Shown: positions 1-11,387 of the stretch, in pieces
Position numbering within the stretch: the stretch's first letter is position 1
Layout of the letters: each line of letters begins with the position of its first letter
Assembly (NCBI GenBank): GCA_030620095.1
Contig: JAUTXW010002447.1
Location: 186,001-250,000, forward strand
Direction of reading: 5' to 3'
DNA length: 64,000 nt
From: Kuschelorhynchus macadamiae
Lineage: Eukaryota; Arthropoda; Insecta; Coleoptera; Curculionidae
Translations under genes and position numbers: made by a program
Notes under the pieces: model-generated
Databases searched by the model: none
What the model was told of the DNA's origin: nothing
The model's input: only the letters and a program-made list of their open reading frames with translations

Positions 1-930
1 GGTTTACCATATTATGCAGAGGTACGATGGCTTTCGTGTTCTATGGTACTCGACCGGCTTTGGAAACTCAAAGAAGAAATACGCGTTTGTACCTTTTTAC
101 AAGATCTTTCATTTATGGTAGATATCACAAAACACTTATCGGACTTAAATACGAAATTGCAAGGATCACGTCAAGTTATTACAGATATACATGATCATGT
201 GAAAGCTTTCAAGTATAAGATGATGTTGTGGAAAAAACAGTTAACAGAGGATAATCTGTCACATTTTCTGACTTCTAAGGCATATCAGGAAAGCACAAGT
301 GTCCCAATATCATACAAAATATATTCAGAGAAAATGAGAAGCCTTCTGGCAGAATTTGAGAAGCGTTTTCAGGATTTTAAGACCCAAGAAAACAATTTTT
401 CTCTATATACTGGTCTTTTCACTATCGATATTGATAAAGTTCCCCCTCACTTGCAAATGCAAGTAATTGAGATTCAGTGTCAGACCCATTTAAAACAAAA
501 AAATTGATAGTGTTGGTACAGTCGAATTTTATAAGTACTTGCCTGTTCAATACCAAGCAATGATTAAATTTGCCTGTAAAATCCTGCCAATGTTTGGAAG
601 TACCTATAAGTGTGAACAACTATTTTCTTTGATGAAAGGAAACAAATCTCCGGCAAGATCGCGATTTCCGCCGATAAATTCACGCCACAAATAGACAACT
701 TAATTAAAGACAAGATGTCAAATATCTGGCAAAAGAATTTAATTTTTGTAATTTTTTGCAATGTGCTTTTTATTGGTAATTTAATAAACAGACTTGTCCT
801 ATAATAGTAGTTTTTCTCAAGATTTTCAGTAGTTTGTCTTCTTTAAGATAAGATTTTGCGGACCACCTAGTCGATGGTCTTCATGCTTTTGGCCCACCAG
901 TGACTTTGAGTTTGACATGGCTCATCTAGA
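1..930 (+). pseudogene. hAT transposase remnant (GTF2IRD2/ZBED5-like), C-terminal half
   Basis: An open stretch at 43-507 (154 codons, entered from outside the window) reads like the middle of the domesticated-looking hAT family annotated as GTF2IRD2/ZBED5-like: FLQDLSFMVDITKHLSDLN, then a heptad-rich segment with MLWKKQL. It ends in a TGA, and the same protein resumes in other frames: FYKYLPVQYQAMIKFACKIL at about 525-590, the dimerisation-domain block FGSTYKCEQLFSLMK at 595-640, and QIDNLIKDKMSNIW at 690-730. Downstream, 850-930 has GGCCCAC and GAGTTTGAC, which resemble the terminal region of this hAT group. Several frameshifts make it a dead copy. The 5' part and DDE core lie outside the window. 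Confidence 0.7.
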
Positions 931-1129
931 TGCTGGTGCATTCAAGTAGCGCCATTTTAAGAAAATATAATGTTATGCGATATCGAGTAAAAGGTAATTG
1001 TCATAAATTGGATAAAAACGATGGAAATCTCTATTACTTAAAAGTTTCTAAATAATAGAGACTTAAAAGCTTAAGAAAACCAGTTGCAATGGGATATTCA
1101 ACCTCAGTTCAAAAAAATGCTTTTATCTA

Positions 1130-2060
1130 CGTGTGAGTTAAGAAGCTCTTAACCCTGCTTGAAAGTGTATACCCCAACATTAATCAGGCTCTTGCAACGG
1201 TATTCTGTGATTTTTCTAAAGCGTTCGATTGCGTTAATCACAGATTTCTGTTGCAAAAGCTTCAATACTATGAAATAGGAGGTGTCACGCATAAATGGTT
1301 CTCATCATATCTGTCAGAGAGAATGCAGGTTGTGAGAGTTAATGGTACTTGTTCTGGTTTATCGAGTATAGAGCATGTAGTGCCTCAAAGCTCGGTGCTT
1401 GGACCTACCCTTTTCTTATTATATATTAATGATCTTAAAACGTTGGACATTCATGGGAAATTTACACTCTTTGCCGATGACACTACCCTCCTAAGGCACT
1501 CATGAGACTAAAAAACACAATTAAAAAGGATCTTCATAAAATTTTGCTTTAATGATCTTAATTTAGATAACAAACTAATAGAAAATACAAATGTCTTCAT
1601 CTAATTGCGTTGTTATTAGGGTGGTGTCAATTGAGTTTGATTGCTCGGCATCAAAAATAGTCTATCATTTAATATTTAAATCGTATTTAAGATATGTTAT
1701 TGTGTTATGCGATTTATGAACTCGGTGTTCATTATTCAAATGAGAACCCTTAGATATTTAGATCAGTGTACACCTTTATTTATTTATTAAATACAAAATT
1801 TTAACTCTAATAAATCTGTTTATTGATTGTATTAAAGATTGTGTGTTTAATTTATCGTAAACTGTCAGGAGGTGACATTCAACGTGACTCTCATAACGCC
1901 TACAATATCAGGCAAAGTCAGAGTTTAAATATCCGGCTGCCAATTCCTAGACTTACACTTACAAAGCGATCATTTAAGCCTCGAATATAAATCTTTACCA
2001 TATTTGCAGTTCTGTAGAAGTGTGAGGGATACCTTGATTCAGAAGCCATATTGCAGCCTG
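1130..2060 (+). pseudogene. Non-LTR retrotransposon reverse transcriptase fragment (CR1/Jockey/L2-like)
   Basis: From 1183 the plus strand reads FCDFSKAFDCVNHRFLLQKL, then WFSSYLSERMQVVRVNG, VPQSSVLGPTLFLLYINDL and the catalytic box FADDTT at about 1470; this is the order of palm motifs in CR1/Jockey/L2-type reverse transcriptases. In QSSVLGP the usual glycine of QGS is serine. An in-frame stop follows at 1503. At 1865-2060 the remnant HNAYNIRQSQSLNIRLPIP with TLTKRSF matches the C-terminal end of such ORF2 proteins, so several hundred bases in between have been lost or scrambled. No endonuclease domain is seen. Clade assignment is uncertain. Confidence 0.8.
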
Positions 2061-2317
2061 GATGAATATATTAATGACTATTTTTAATGTTTTATATTTC
2101 TTTATTACTTACTGTTTAGTATTTATACGTATAATTAATTTCTGTCTGTATTTTGCTTATTTTATTTTTGTGTCTCTACTCAGTTAGGATCATTTCAATG
2201 TTTATAAAAAGATATTATATATGTATTATTAAATGATAATTCTGGAGTGGGCTCATAGCAAACAGATTGAAAAAAAGTACAAATAGCGGAATGGCGCGTG
2301 CGTCTTGTACCTCGGTT

Positions 2318-2428
2318 ATCTCACTAAGAATCTCGATATCTTAACTTTTGGCAATAGAATTTCAATAACTCGAAAATTTTCTGGTGTCATTTCATATCGC
2401 ATACATCGTATGTTCTTAAAATTAATTT
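2318..2428 (+). repeat. Direct repeat, left copy
   Basis: The segment beginning TCTCACTAAGAATCTCGAT and ending ATCGTATGTTCTTAAAAT recurs in the same orientation at 3008-3132, on the other side of the tRNA-bearing fold-back element. The two copies share order and spacing but have many substitutions and small indels, so the duplication is old. Confidence 0.7.
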
Positions 2429-2489
2429 TTCTCAAATATCCTAACAGTAAGGCTTTTTTATAGAAATATTTAATCAACAAAAAAAATTA

Positions 2490-2562
2490 TGGTACGAGCG
2501 GGGATCGAACCCGCTCCTCTGGATCTATAGCCCATCGCTCTAACCAATTGCGCTATGGTACC
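2490..2562 (-). tRNA. tRNA-like sequence (Tyr-like, anticodon AUA), probably a pseudo-tRNA
   Basis: Read on the minus strand from 2562 the sequence is 72 nt plus a discriminator A. The T arm is perfect (GCGGG, loop TTCGATC, CCCGC). The D arm is GCGC-AATTGGTTA-GAGC. The anticodon loop is CTATAGA, giving AUA, which would read the Tyr codon UAU. The acceptor stem pairs GGTACCA with TCGTACC except for one C-C mismatch. Internal promoter boxes A and B are recognisable. Normal tRNA-Tyr carries GUA and usually an intron, so this is more likely a tRNA-derived repeat than a working gene. Confidence 0.6.
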
Positions 2563-2829
2563 ACTGATAAGCTATTCGTTAGAACATGTACATATTCAAA
2601 CCCACCAGTATCACAACCATTGTTGATCCTGCCAAATAATCTAACCTTATGGCCCGGCATTCCTGACTGGACGTCAAATCTGACATCGGTATTAGCTACC
2701 GTCCACATTAGTAAAATTTGTAATTTTTAATTATGCCGCGCCATAAGGTTAGAATATTTAAAGGATCAACAATGGCTGTGATACTGGTGGGTTTGAATAT
2801 ATACAAGTTCTAACGAAGTGCTTATCAGT

Positions 2830-2881
2830 GGTACGATAGCGCAATTGGTTAGAGCAAAGGGTTCGATCCCCGCTCGTACCA
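2830..2881 (+). pseudogene. Second tRNA-like copy lacking the anticodon arm
   Basis: The plus strand carries GGTACGATAGCGCAATTGG followed by TTAGAGCAAAGGGTTCGATC and CCCGCTCGTACCA. It is the same tRNA as at 2490-2562 in opposite orientation, with about 21 nt removed between D arm and T arm. The acceptor stem is perfectly paired here (GGTACGA with TCGTACC), which shows that the mismatch in the other copy is a later change. Confidence 0.75.
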
Positions 2882-3007
2882 TAACTTTTTCTGTTGATTA
2901 AATATTTCTAAAAAAAAATATTTCACAGCTGTCATACCTGGGCTTTTATTGCAGTTATAACATATGTATATGATAACCCACTATTAATTTTTTTTCTAGT
3001 TAATCAA

Positions 3008-3132
3008 TTATTTCACTAAGATCTCGATTTCTTGGCCCCTGGCAATGGGAATTTAATAAATCGAAAATCTTCCAAAAATTACATAATTACCTTTCATTTT
3101 ATATTTCATACACTGTATGTTCTTAAAATAGA
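3008..3132 (+). repeat. Direct repeat, right copy
   Basis: Partner of 2318-2428: TTTCACTAAGATCTCGAT at the start and CACTGTATGTTCTTAAAAT at the end. It lies about 90 bp beyond the fold-back element. Confidence 0.7.
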
Positions 3133-4729
3133 GCCACTTCATGGATTTTTGATGATATTTTATGACCACGACTGATGTGCCACCTGTTAGGTAGATATCA
3201 AATATTCGGAAAACAGAAAACAGGTAACAGTGAAACACGGAAAGAGCAACTTTTTATACCTATTTCGTCTGTGTATCTTATAACCCCCCTTCTGTTGTCG
3301 TTGTCGGTCTGTCAAAATGCATGGATTTGTTTGAAATATTTTAAAAACAATTATATTCAATGCTATGAAATCTGTATAGTGTGATGACCTATAAAAAGTT
3401 ATTTTTCGCTGAAAAACAGACACTGACATTTTACCAGGGGCGTGTATGCAGAACGGTGGTTACCAAATATTTTTTTGAAAAAAATGTACACCACCGATTA
3501 ATTTCGAAATTGATGGTTTCTATAAATCATCAAATAAAAACTAGTTTAAAGTTGCCTATAGTAATTATTTTGCTTGGAGTCATCGTAAAGAAAGATGCCA
3601 AAAACTACAAAAAATCTAATTACAGATTGTCCTAGAAAAGGACAAACATTGTAATTAAAATGTGAACACTCTATAAAAAAACTATAAGTTTTATATTTAG
3701 GCCACATTACCACAGAAATATTTCGTAAGTTTTTACTTTACTGCAAAATTTTAAACCATTCATTGTAATACAACTGCTTTCTGAGACTAAAAAATTATAA
3801 AAAATTCACATCCTCATAGGAATTGTTTTCCATATCTTCCATAGACATATAATCTCTTCCATTTTTTGCGTATATTTTTTAAAACACTTCGAATAAAAAA
3901 AAGCTTCATAAGAATTCATCAAAATGGATATACTTTTAAAACACACTAGCCTACATAAGATGTAAATTTGATAGGATGTTAAATAATGAATTTTGTATGC
4001 ATATATGAGGTATATTTCATTTCGCTAATTCAAGATTTGATCTAAATTTTTTTTTCAGCGTTCAGTATGAACGGACAATCTACTTTCTTATATTTTATTT
4101 TTATGAAACTGATTTCTTTTTAATTTGTCTAAAATTCTACAGTTAATTAAAATATAGTATATACAATTGAAATATCTACAGGTATTCTCAAGTGTGTGAA
4201 CTGTAGGCATAAGAAGTACAAAAATAAGCTCTATTTACAGTATCTACAACCAAAAACGATAGATGTTAAAAACTGGGTACCAGTTAAAACTTGTGAGTGT
4301 GAAACATATTTTACTTTCAAATAAGTAAACGCTTTCAGCTAAAACAAATAATTAATGAATATTTTGTCAGTTCTAAATCAACCTGAAGCCACTCATATTT
4401 CCAGTTGTTTAGACTATTGACCAAGAGAATTTATTATGTAAAAATAAAAAAAATACTTCAAAGCTGTTAATTGCAACATCGTTTCTTAAAAACTCTGATA
4501 TCAATGTCTTAGGTGTAGTGAAAGAAATTTGAAAATTAATTAATTAATATTAAACTAATGTATTAGTAAAATTTCTATCATAAATTTAATGCGTATATAT
4601 TTTACATGATTGAAAAAATATACATGAGAAATAAACAATTATTATGTCATTAAAATCTTCATTATTTTAAAATTTTCTACGTATAAAAAATCTAACGTAT
4701 GTTTAGAAATTGAAAAAAAAATATCTATA

Positions 4730-4732
<3 letters not shown>
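3133..4732. other. AT-rich stretch without recognisable gene
   Basis: Only short open frames of up to 84 codons occur, with no family motif, no consistent codon use and no flanking splice signals worth reporting. I see no tRNA, inverted repeat or mobile-element core here. Confidence 0.5.

Positions 4733-4815
<83 letters not shown>
4733..4815. repeat. (AT)n microsatellite
   Basis: An uninterrupted alternating AT tract of about 80 bp that runs directly into the left end of the mariner-like element at 4814, so the element's TA target lies inside or at the edge of the tract. Confidence 0.95.
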
Positions 4816-4818
<3 letters not shown>

Positions 4819-7112
4819 GATTGGTGAGGAAAAAAATTCAGGTACATAAAACCAAAAAATAAACCTAAAGTGTCCGCAAGGCCTTAGTTCTCGAGATACA
4901 GGGTGTTAAAGTTTTTATTTAATTTTCCTATTTTTTAAATAAAATCTATGATAATGTAAATAATGGAGTGAAAATTGATATACGGGGGTTTTTTGGTACG
5001 ACAAATTCGAATCTAATATTAGTATTGCTCTTACTTGTAGGGGGCGCCACCTACATGTCTTTCTACTTCTTCGAACAATCACAACTTTTTGGTACAGTCT
5101 TGTATTACATTTTTGAGCAAAACAAATTATTCCCTTGCCATTTCTACGTCAAAAAGGTATACCTGTTAAAAGTGGATACGAGCAACCGTTTTCGAGATAT
5201 TTGGATTTAAAACAGTTTTGGCACATGTGATTTTTTTTATCAAATTCACATAAAGTATGCATGTATTGTAAAAAAATAGAAGTGTGCCTTGCCTGACAGA
5301 ACAACTGCTGGTTGGTGTTCTCATCGTTTTTCCTGTTACTTAGCAATAGTAATGTCAGTTAACAATAAGATCAAATTTTGTCACTGTCAATTTCTGTTCA
5401 TAACTTTTATTATCTGACAATAATCATTTAAGAAACTTTAAATCTAAATACGTCATTATGCCTGTGATATTCTCGCATCGTGAATATGCAGATATGATAT
5501 TCGTCTATGGCTTCTGCAATGGGGTCGCAATTCAAGCAGTCGCGGAGTACCAGCGTCGTTTTCCAGATAGAAGGGTGCCAGATAGAAGAGTTTTTCAACA
5601 AGTTTTCACTACTGCTGGAGAATCTGGGATGTTTCCAAGTGCGAAAATTATATCTGAAAGGGAATCGGGACCCAACGTCGAAGTAGAAGAGGCTATACTC
5701 AATGCCGTCGAAAATGATCCAAGCATAAGCACTAGGCGGATTGCAGATACTTATCAAATTACACAATCTTCTGCTTGGAGAAATCTTCACATTAATTGTT
5801 TATACCCATTTCATTTACAACGGGTTCAACATTTGCAGGAGGGTGATTTTGAGTTGAGAATGCAATTCTGTAACTGGATTAATAAAGATCGAAGGTTGTA
5901 TAGGTATGTTATACCTAATAATCTTCACAATGAACACCGGTGGTCCGATGAAAATCCTCACGCTACAGTAGAACATAATTTCCAACATAAATTTAGCATT
6001 AATGTGTGGTGTGGAATGTTAAATGGTCATTTAATTGGTCCATTTATAATTGACGGTAGTCTTACAGGAGGAAAATATTTAAACTTTCTTGAAAATCACT
6101 TGCGAAATCTATTAGAAGATGTTCCCCTTAATGTAAGACAAAACATGTATTTGCAGCATGATGGAGCCCCTGCACACTACAGTTTACTTGTAAGAGATTT
6201 TTTAAACCAAAACTTTCCAAACCGATGGATTGGTCGGGGAGGTCCGTTTAATTGGCCACCTAGATCGCCAGACCTTAATCCTTTGGATTATTGTCTTTGG
6301 GGATGGTTCAAATCACTGGTATATTCCACTAAAGTAAATACAAGAGAAGCATTATTAGATCGGATAACAAACGCAGCATAAACACTAAGAAATGCGTCCG
6401 AATGTATCCACAGAGCAACCCGAGCTATACACCATAGAGCTGACCTGTGCTTAGAAGCAAATGGTGGAATTTTTGAAAATTATAAAACGTAACCTAGATT
6501 TTATTAAAAACAACTTAATAATAACAATTTTAATACAAATTAAATACGTTTTGTTTAGTTTATGTCTAAGGCACTGAATACACACCTCAAAAAAATGTGT
6601 TAGTCTTTCATTTCAAAGCTTTTGTGCCAAGATGCGTTTAAATTTGGACAAAATAACAAACTTTTAAAATTTTGCGATAAAAAATTACACGCGCCGAAAT
6701 CCAAATATCTCGAAAACGGTTGCTCGTATCCACTTTCAACAGGTATACCTTTTTGACGTAGAAATGGCAAGGGAATAATTTGTTTTACTCAAAAATGTAA
6801 TATAAGACTGTACCAAAAAGTTGTGATTGTTCGAAGGAGTAGAAAGACATGTAGGTAGGTACAAGTAAGAGCAATACTAATATTAGATTCGAATTTGTCA
6901 TATCAAAAAACCCCCGTATATCAATTTTCACTCCATTATTTACATTATCATAGATTTTATTTAAAAAATAGGAAAATTAAATAAAAACTTTAACACCCTG
7001 TATCTCGAGAACTAAGGCCTTGCGGACACTTATTTATATAGACTTTTATGTTAATTTTTTGGTCCTGAATATGTACCTCAAGTATTGACATTTCCTCATG
7101 AATCACCCTGTA
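4814..7112 (+). mobile_element. Mariner-like element with ~400-bp inverted repeats
   Basis: Right end TTTCCTCATGAATCACCCTGTA closes at 7112 and matches, inverted, the left end TACATGATTGGTGAGGAAA at 4814, where GGG has been lost from TACAGGG. The repeats run from 4814 to about 5208 and from about 6698 to 7112; shared inner blocks include TCTCGAGATACAGGGTGTTA near 4893 and its complement near 7000, so the end box occurs twice per arm. The flanking TA fits Tc1/mariner target choice. Between the arms is a disrupted transposase gene. The element is probably unable to move itself but could be mobilised in trans. Confidence 0.88.
5458..6492 (+). pseudogene. DUF4817/Tc3-like mariner transposase, broken
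   Basis: The first 307 codons are open: an N-terminal helix-turn-helix region (FSHREYADMIFVYGFCNG, then RRFPDRRVPDRRVFQQVF), a second DNA-binding part with STRRIADTYQITQSSAW, and the DDE-type core. The second catalytic Asp is in LQHDGAPAHY and the third in RSPDLNPLDYCLWG, 41 residues apart, so by spacing it is a DD41D type. The block that should hold the first Asp (usually DEATF) is missing; the frame jumps from NKDRRLYRYVIPNNL to HRWSDENPH, so the site is incomplete. A TAA at 6379-6381 interrupts the end, and the frame continues to LCLEANGGIFENYKT and a stop at 6492. It sits between the inverted repeats. Confidence 0.85.
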
Positions 7113-7899
7113 TGTATATTAAATTAAAAGGGAAGCAAAAGAAAATTTTAAACAAAAAAGACTACAAAAGGATTATCTGTTCTTTATCTTTATTTTTTTG
7201 AGTTTTAGAAACTAATAGAATTGATAAAACATTATTTTCATTGTCGGTACCCAATTTTTTATCCAAATCTACACTCTACATGTCACCTGTCAAATAGTTT
7301 TCGGGCACATCCAGTCACCGCGCACTCTACACGTGCAATATAGTGGGGAAGCATGCAACTAATCGAAAAATTAGCAAAAATACTCATGCTATTACCGAGG
7401 CGGCACCGCATAACTCATTTTGGTACTACCTCTAGTACGTGTTCGGTTCGAGACCACCACTTACATAAATACCTCCCTCCGGAATCTGCAAGTGTATCCC
7501 GAAAACAAAAATATAAGAATTACCTACTGGCAGACCTATGGTCTTTGCGGCAAAATTTTCATTTAAGGAGCAAGGAACTATATAGCATTTCCAGAATTCT
7601 GCTAAATACATAGTTTGCTGTCTCCCTTGTTACTACCATATCAAAAATAAGTACGAATTTATTTTAATCCAGACTAAAACTAAAGCTTGCATGAAAAGTA
7701 ATCAAAAATCGTTTATGAAACTCTTGTTCTTAGAGCCGTCTCTAAATCAGGAACGTAACCATTCAGTTCGGAGGGGGAGGGGGTCCAAACTGTCAAATCT
7801 CAGAAAATTAGTAAGAAGCAAGCCTTTACTGAAATATTTTCAAAGTTTCGGGGGGGGGGGGGGGGGGGGGGGGGTCCAGACCCCCAGAACTTGAAGTCA
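7113..7899. other. Intergenic, no gene recognised; contains a 25-G run
   Basis: Open frames here have no recognisable domain. The only notable point is the homopolymer listed separately. Confidence 0.5.
7850..7874 (+). repeat. Poly-G run of 25 bases
   Basis: Twenty-five consecutive G, preceded by GTTTC and followed by TCCAGACCCCC. Unusual in an AT-rich neighbourhood; it can form G-quadruplex structures and is also error-prone in sequencing. Confidence 0.9.
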
Positions 7900-10264
7900 T
7901 ACAGCCTCGCGCAATAGTGTGACAAAGTACCCTCGTTTTTTATAACTTTGGAATTTTTTTTATGAAAGTTGTATAACAAAAAAAGACTACAATTTAAAAA
8001 TATTTCTAATTATGCAGGGTATTTCACAAAAGTGAAGCACCTAAGAATCAACATTCTTAAATTAGACACCCTATATATTTTTAAATATTTGAATTTCCCA
8101 ACAAACTCTCCATACAACACCATATTTGGTTTTGAATTTTATTTCGACATTACCGGATTGTTAAAAAAATATCTAAATTATCAATAAAGAAAAAAATGTA
8201 CCAAAGAAGATGTGTCAATAAGATTTTAGATAACCGTATACGTTTGTCTATTTTTTTTTGTAATTGTATACAGGGTGTTCGCTGCAAATATGCCTACTTA
8301 GCAAAATTGAAACTAATTTTTCTTTGATTTTTTAAATAGCACACCCTGTATCTAACTATCCTATCGTGTTCCGTTATTAGTCATCTTTCAGTTTTATTAA
8401 GGTGATCTTATACCTATCTCTAATTGTTTTTGGGATATATTAATTTTTATTAATCGTGTCGTTGAAAATGCATTAAAACATATTGATGTAACTTTTATCT
8501 AGTCAGCCATGTTTATTAAAGAAAAGAAATTTTACCTCAAAGTAATATTGTATGAAAAGGGTTTTTCAATGTATCTGCCAGTGGCAAAAATTACCCTTGT
8601 AAACATTGTATACTATAGTTTAGTTTTAAACGTAAATAATGAATTTTTCACAATACGAGATGGTTGATAATGATTTTTGTATTGGAAGCTAGTGAGAAGA
8701 ATACACTATTAGTGAACAGATGCCAGTTTCAATTACTCCAAGAACTGTTTCCCGAAGACTATCAGAGAAGACTGGATTTTTGTCTGTGGTCTCAAAACAA
8801 AATAAGAGAAAAAAGAAATTTTCATCATTTGATGATATTTGGATACGTTTCATAACAATGGGAGTGTTAACAGAGACAATCTGCATTACTACGCAACTGA
8901 AAATCCACATTGGGTAAGATAAATTGGAGGTCAGAAAATGTTAGGGGAGTTATTTTAGGTAACCACTTAATTGGGTTATATTTTTTGAGCAAAAGGTAAC
9001 AAGAGACGTTTACTTATATTTTTTGCAAAATAATTTTTCTGGGTTATTAGCTCAAATACTAAATGAAACGCTGAATGAAATGTGGTTTCTTCATGATAAA
9101 GTACCAGTCCATTCTACAGGGCCTATCAGAACATTTTCAAATCAAACATACCCAGATCGTTGAATTAGAAGAGGTGGACCTGTTTCGTAGCCAGCTAGAT
9201 CGCCAGATCTTACAAAAGTTGACTTTAGCAGACGTGGGTATGTTAAAGAAGAAGTGTACAAAATACCTCCCACAACAAAGGAAGACATGAAGTTAAGGAT
9301 TAGAAATTGTTTTACAAATATTAGTGTTGCCATTGTGTCGAAATTTAAGCAGTGCATTCGAAAGACGAGTTGAATTATATGTTCAAGAGAACGGTAGACA
9401 TTTTAATAGACACAGAAATAATTACAATTGCATTATACAATTATGATTTTTGTAGGCATTTTCGTGTTCCGGAGTAATTAAATGTATAGAATGAATTGAA
9501 TTTGTTCTTTAACTATTTGTTGTTGGTTATAAATAAAACGGACTTTTTTAAATCATTGGCATTTTCATTTGTCATATCTTTATAGATTTTTTTTAAAATT
9601 TACAATGCATTTACTTAATATAAATATCAAAATTGAAGCTAAGTTATTTTATAAAAATAATTTTTACTACTGGCAGATAAATTGAAAGAACAACTATATT
9701 GCTTTGAGGTATAATTCTTTTTGTAAAAAAACATGGCTAACTAGATCAATTATTATAATTATATCGCAAAAACTATTAGAGATAGGTATAAGATCACCTT
9801 AATAAAAGTGAAAGAAAACCCATAACGAAATACGATAGAATAATTAGATACAGGGTGTACCATTTAGTTCTAATTTTGCTAAACTGGCATATTTGCCCTG
9901 TATAAAATTATGCGGTTATCTAAACTATCACAATTTTTCTTTATTGAAATCGTTGTAGGTTAGACGTTATAACAGGTTGTGGAGGAACCTGTTTTTTATT
10001 TAATTTAGATTGTTTTTAATAACTTGGTAACGTCGAAATAAAACGCAAAACCTATTTGCTATTGCATCTTATTTTACGGTGTTATATGGAGAATTTTTCG
10101 GGAAATCCAAATATTTAAAAATATATAGGGTGTTCTATTTAAAAAAAGTTGATATTTAGGTGCCTCATTTTTGTGAAACATCCTGAGTAATTAAAAATAT
10201 TTTTTCAAAATTATAAAAACCGAGGGAGATATGCCACTTTGCCACACTATTTCTCCACCCTGTA
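7900..10264 (+). mobile_element. Degraded mariner-like element with ~600-700-bp inverted repeats
   Basis: Left end TACAGCCTCGCGCAATAGTG at 7900 pairs with the inverted right end, which reads TACAGGGTGGAGAAATAGTG from 10264. The arms (about 7900-8600 and 9655-10264) share CACCTAA/TTAGGTG, the cTaTATATTTTTAAATATTT block near 8075 and 10115, GATAACCG/CGGTTATC, the pair of TACAGGGTG boxes near 8268-8347 and 9850-9903, and AAGGTGATCTTATACCTATC near 8400. Each arm therefore carries several end-like boxes in alternating orientation. Between the arms is a heavily frameshifted transposase. Confidence 0.82.
8640..9440 (+). pseudogene. DUF4817-type mariner transposase, heavily decayed
   Basis: Recognisable pieces occur in order but in changing frames: VSITPRTVSRRLSEKTGF (DNA-binding helix, about 8722), LFPEDYQRRLDFCLW (8745-8790), a stretch matching NHYYATENPHW (8860-8920), GNHLIG (8958), WFLHDKVPVHSTGPI around 9085-9125 (second Asp, with GAP changed), RRGGPVS and PARSPDLT near 9170-9215 (third motif), and the C-terminal KEEVYK near 9250. 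At least four frameshifts and several stops are needed to read it. It is the internal part of the element at 7900-10264. Confidence 0.75.
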
Positions 10265-10429
10265 CGTTATGTTGTAGAGAACTTTTTTCAAAATTGGCGG
10301 TTTAGGTTATTATTTTTAGTTTTAGTTTACCATCAGTTTTTTACGTTTAAACACCCTTTAATTAACAATGATCAGCAATATATGTAGCTAAATTCTGTAA
10401 CACTTTATAACCCGCGTTCCACTTAAAAT

Positions 10430-10606
10430 GACGTACTACCTTATCTCAGAGGTGGTATGACATACAAAAAAAAGTTTAATATGAAATTCGAATTTTTAAT
10501 ATATATTATTTTTATGTATACATAGTGTTTATCAAGGTAGGTTTTTAGATTCCTGGTTCTGACTAAGTAACAACTTTCTTATTTCAAATGAAATATCCTT
10601 TATATT
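10430..10606 (-). repeat. Inverted-repeat fragment, left copy
   Basis: Its reverse complement matches 13050-13240: shared blocks GTTTCATTTAAAATAAGAAAG (here as ATTTCATTTGAAATAAGAAAG with three substitutions), GATAAGGTAGTACG and CATTTTA..TGG. The end box is degraded to AGGATATTTC. It is a solo arm of a mariner-like repeat or half of an eroded element. Confidence 0.65.
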
Positions 10607-11387
10607 TATAAGCCGGTCCGGTGAGAGGGCGGGTTCGGGGGGTGATTCTCCCCGAGCCCAGAGTTTTCACAAGGACTTGGATTTTTCCAAAAATCATGTA
10701 CATATGTGAACAGTTCGATTTAAGTACAATAGTTTAGCAGTTTCTAATAAAGGCTAAAGGTTTACATTTAGTTGTTTCCTGTAAGAAAATATAAAGTGTG
10801 GACCTTTTTTTATTGTCAAGTTTACAGCTAGAAAAAATCCCGGATTTTCTTTTGGTATTTAAGAAGATCTTCTAAAGGCAAGCCCAACAATATGCAATAA
10901 TATGAGCCTCAGATGCTACGTTTCTGATATACACTTATTTTCCAGTGTATGTATTATCTAATTTTAAGTATTCGATCTTTTAAACCAAATTAATATATTA
11001 TCTCAAGTTTAAATGGAGCATTCAAAGACCAGATATAGCAGGGCTTTTACGACTCCACACTTCTGAATTATGCTGCGAAAAGCTTACCAATAGGGTTGAT
11101 GATTTAAATTATATGATAAAAAAATCACGGTTTTTTTTAAATTTTCTGACAAAATCCGGTTTTTCTATTGAATAAATGTCTATTTACGAAACTAACATTT
11201 TGAAAAGGCTTTCAATAAAACAAAACATAAATATTGAATCTTTCTAATAAACTCTTACGTTTAATATTTAAAACTAACCAAAACATAACAAAAGTTCAAA
11301 ACAGCTAATACCTAATGGAACATTACATAATATTAAATACCAAAACTACTATGCTTTCAAACAGAGCAATTAAATGTTAATTTTTTT
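10607..11387. other. No gene recognised
   Basis: A GC-rich patch at 10612-10665 (GGTCCGGTGAGAGGGCGGG) stands out in an AT-rich context but has no coding frame or match I can name. Confidence 0.4.

Larger units (their letters stand above)
2462..2915. repeat. Fold-back element with tRNA-like sequence in both arms
   Basis: Left arm 2462-2690 and right arm 2725-2915 are reverse complements over roughly 190-200 bp. Shared blocks include ATTTAATCAAC, the tRNA-like part, GATAAGC, TTCAAACCCACCAGTATCAC, GTTGATCCT and CTAACCTTATGGC. The spacer is only about 35 bp, so a transcript could form a near-perfect hairpin. No transposase or clear terminal motif is present. The right arm has lost the anticodon arm of its tRNA. 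Confidence 0.85.
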
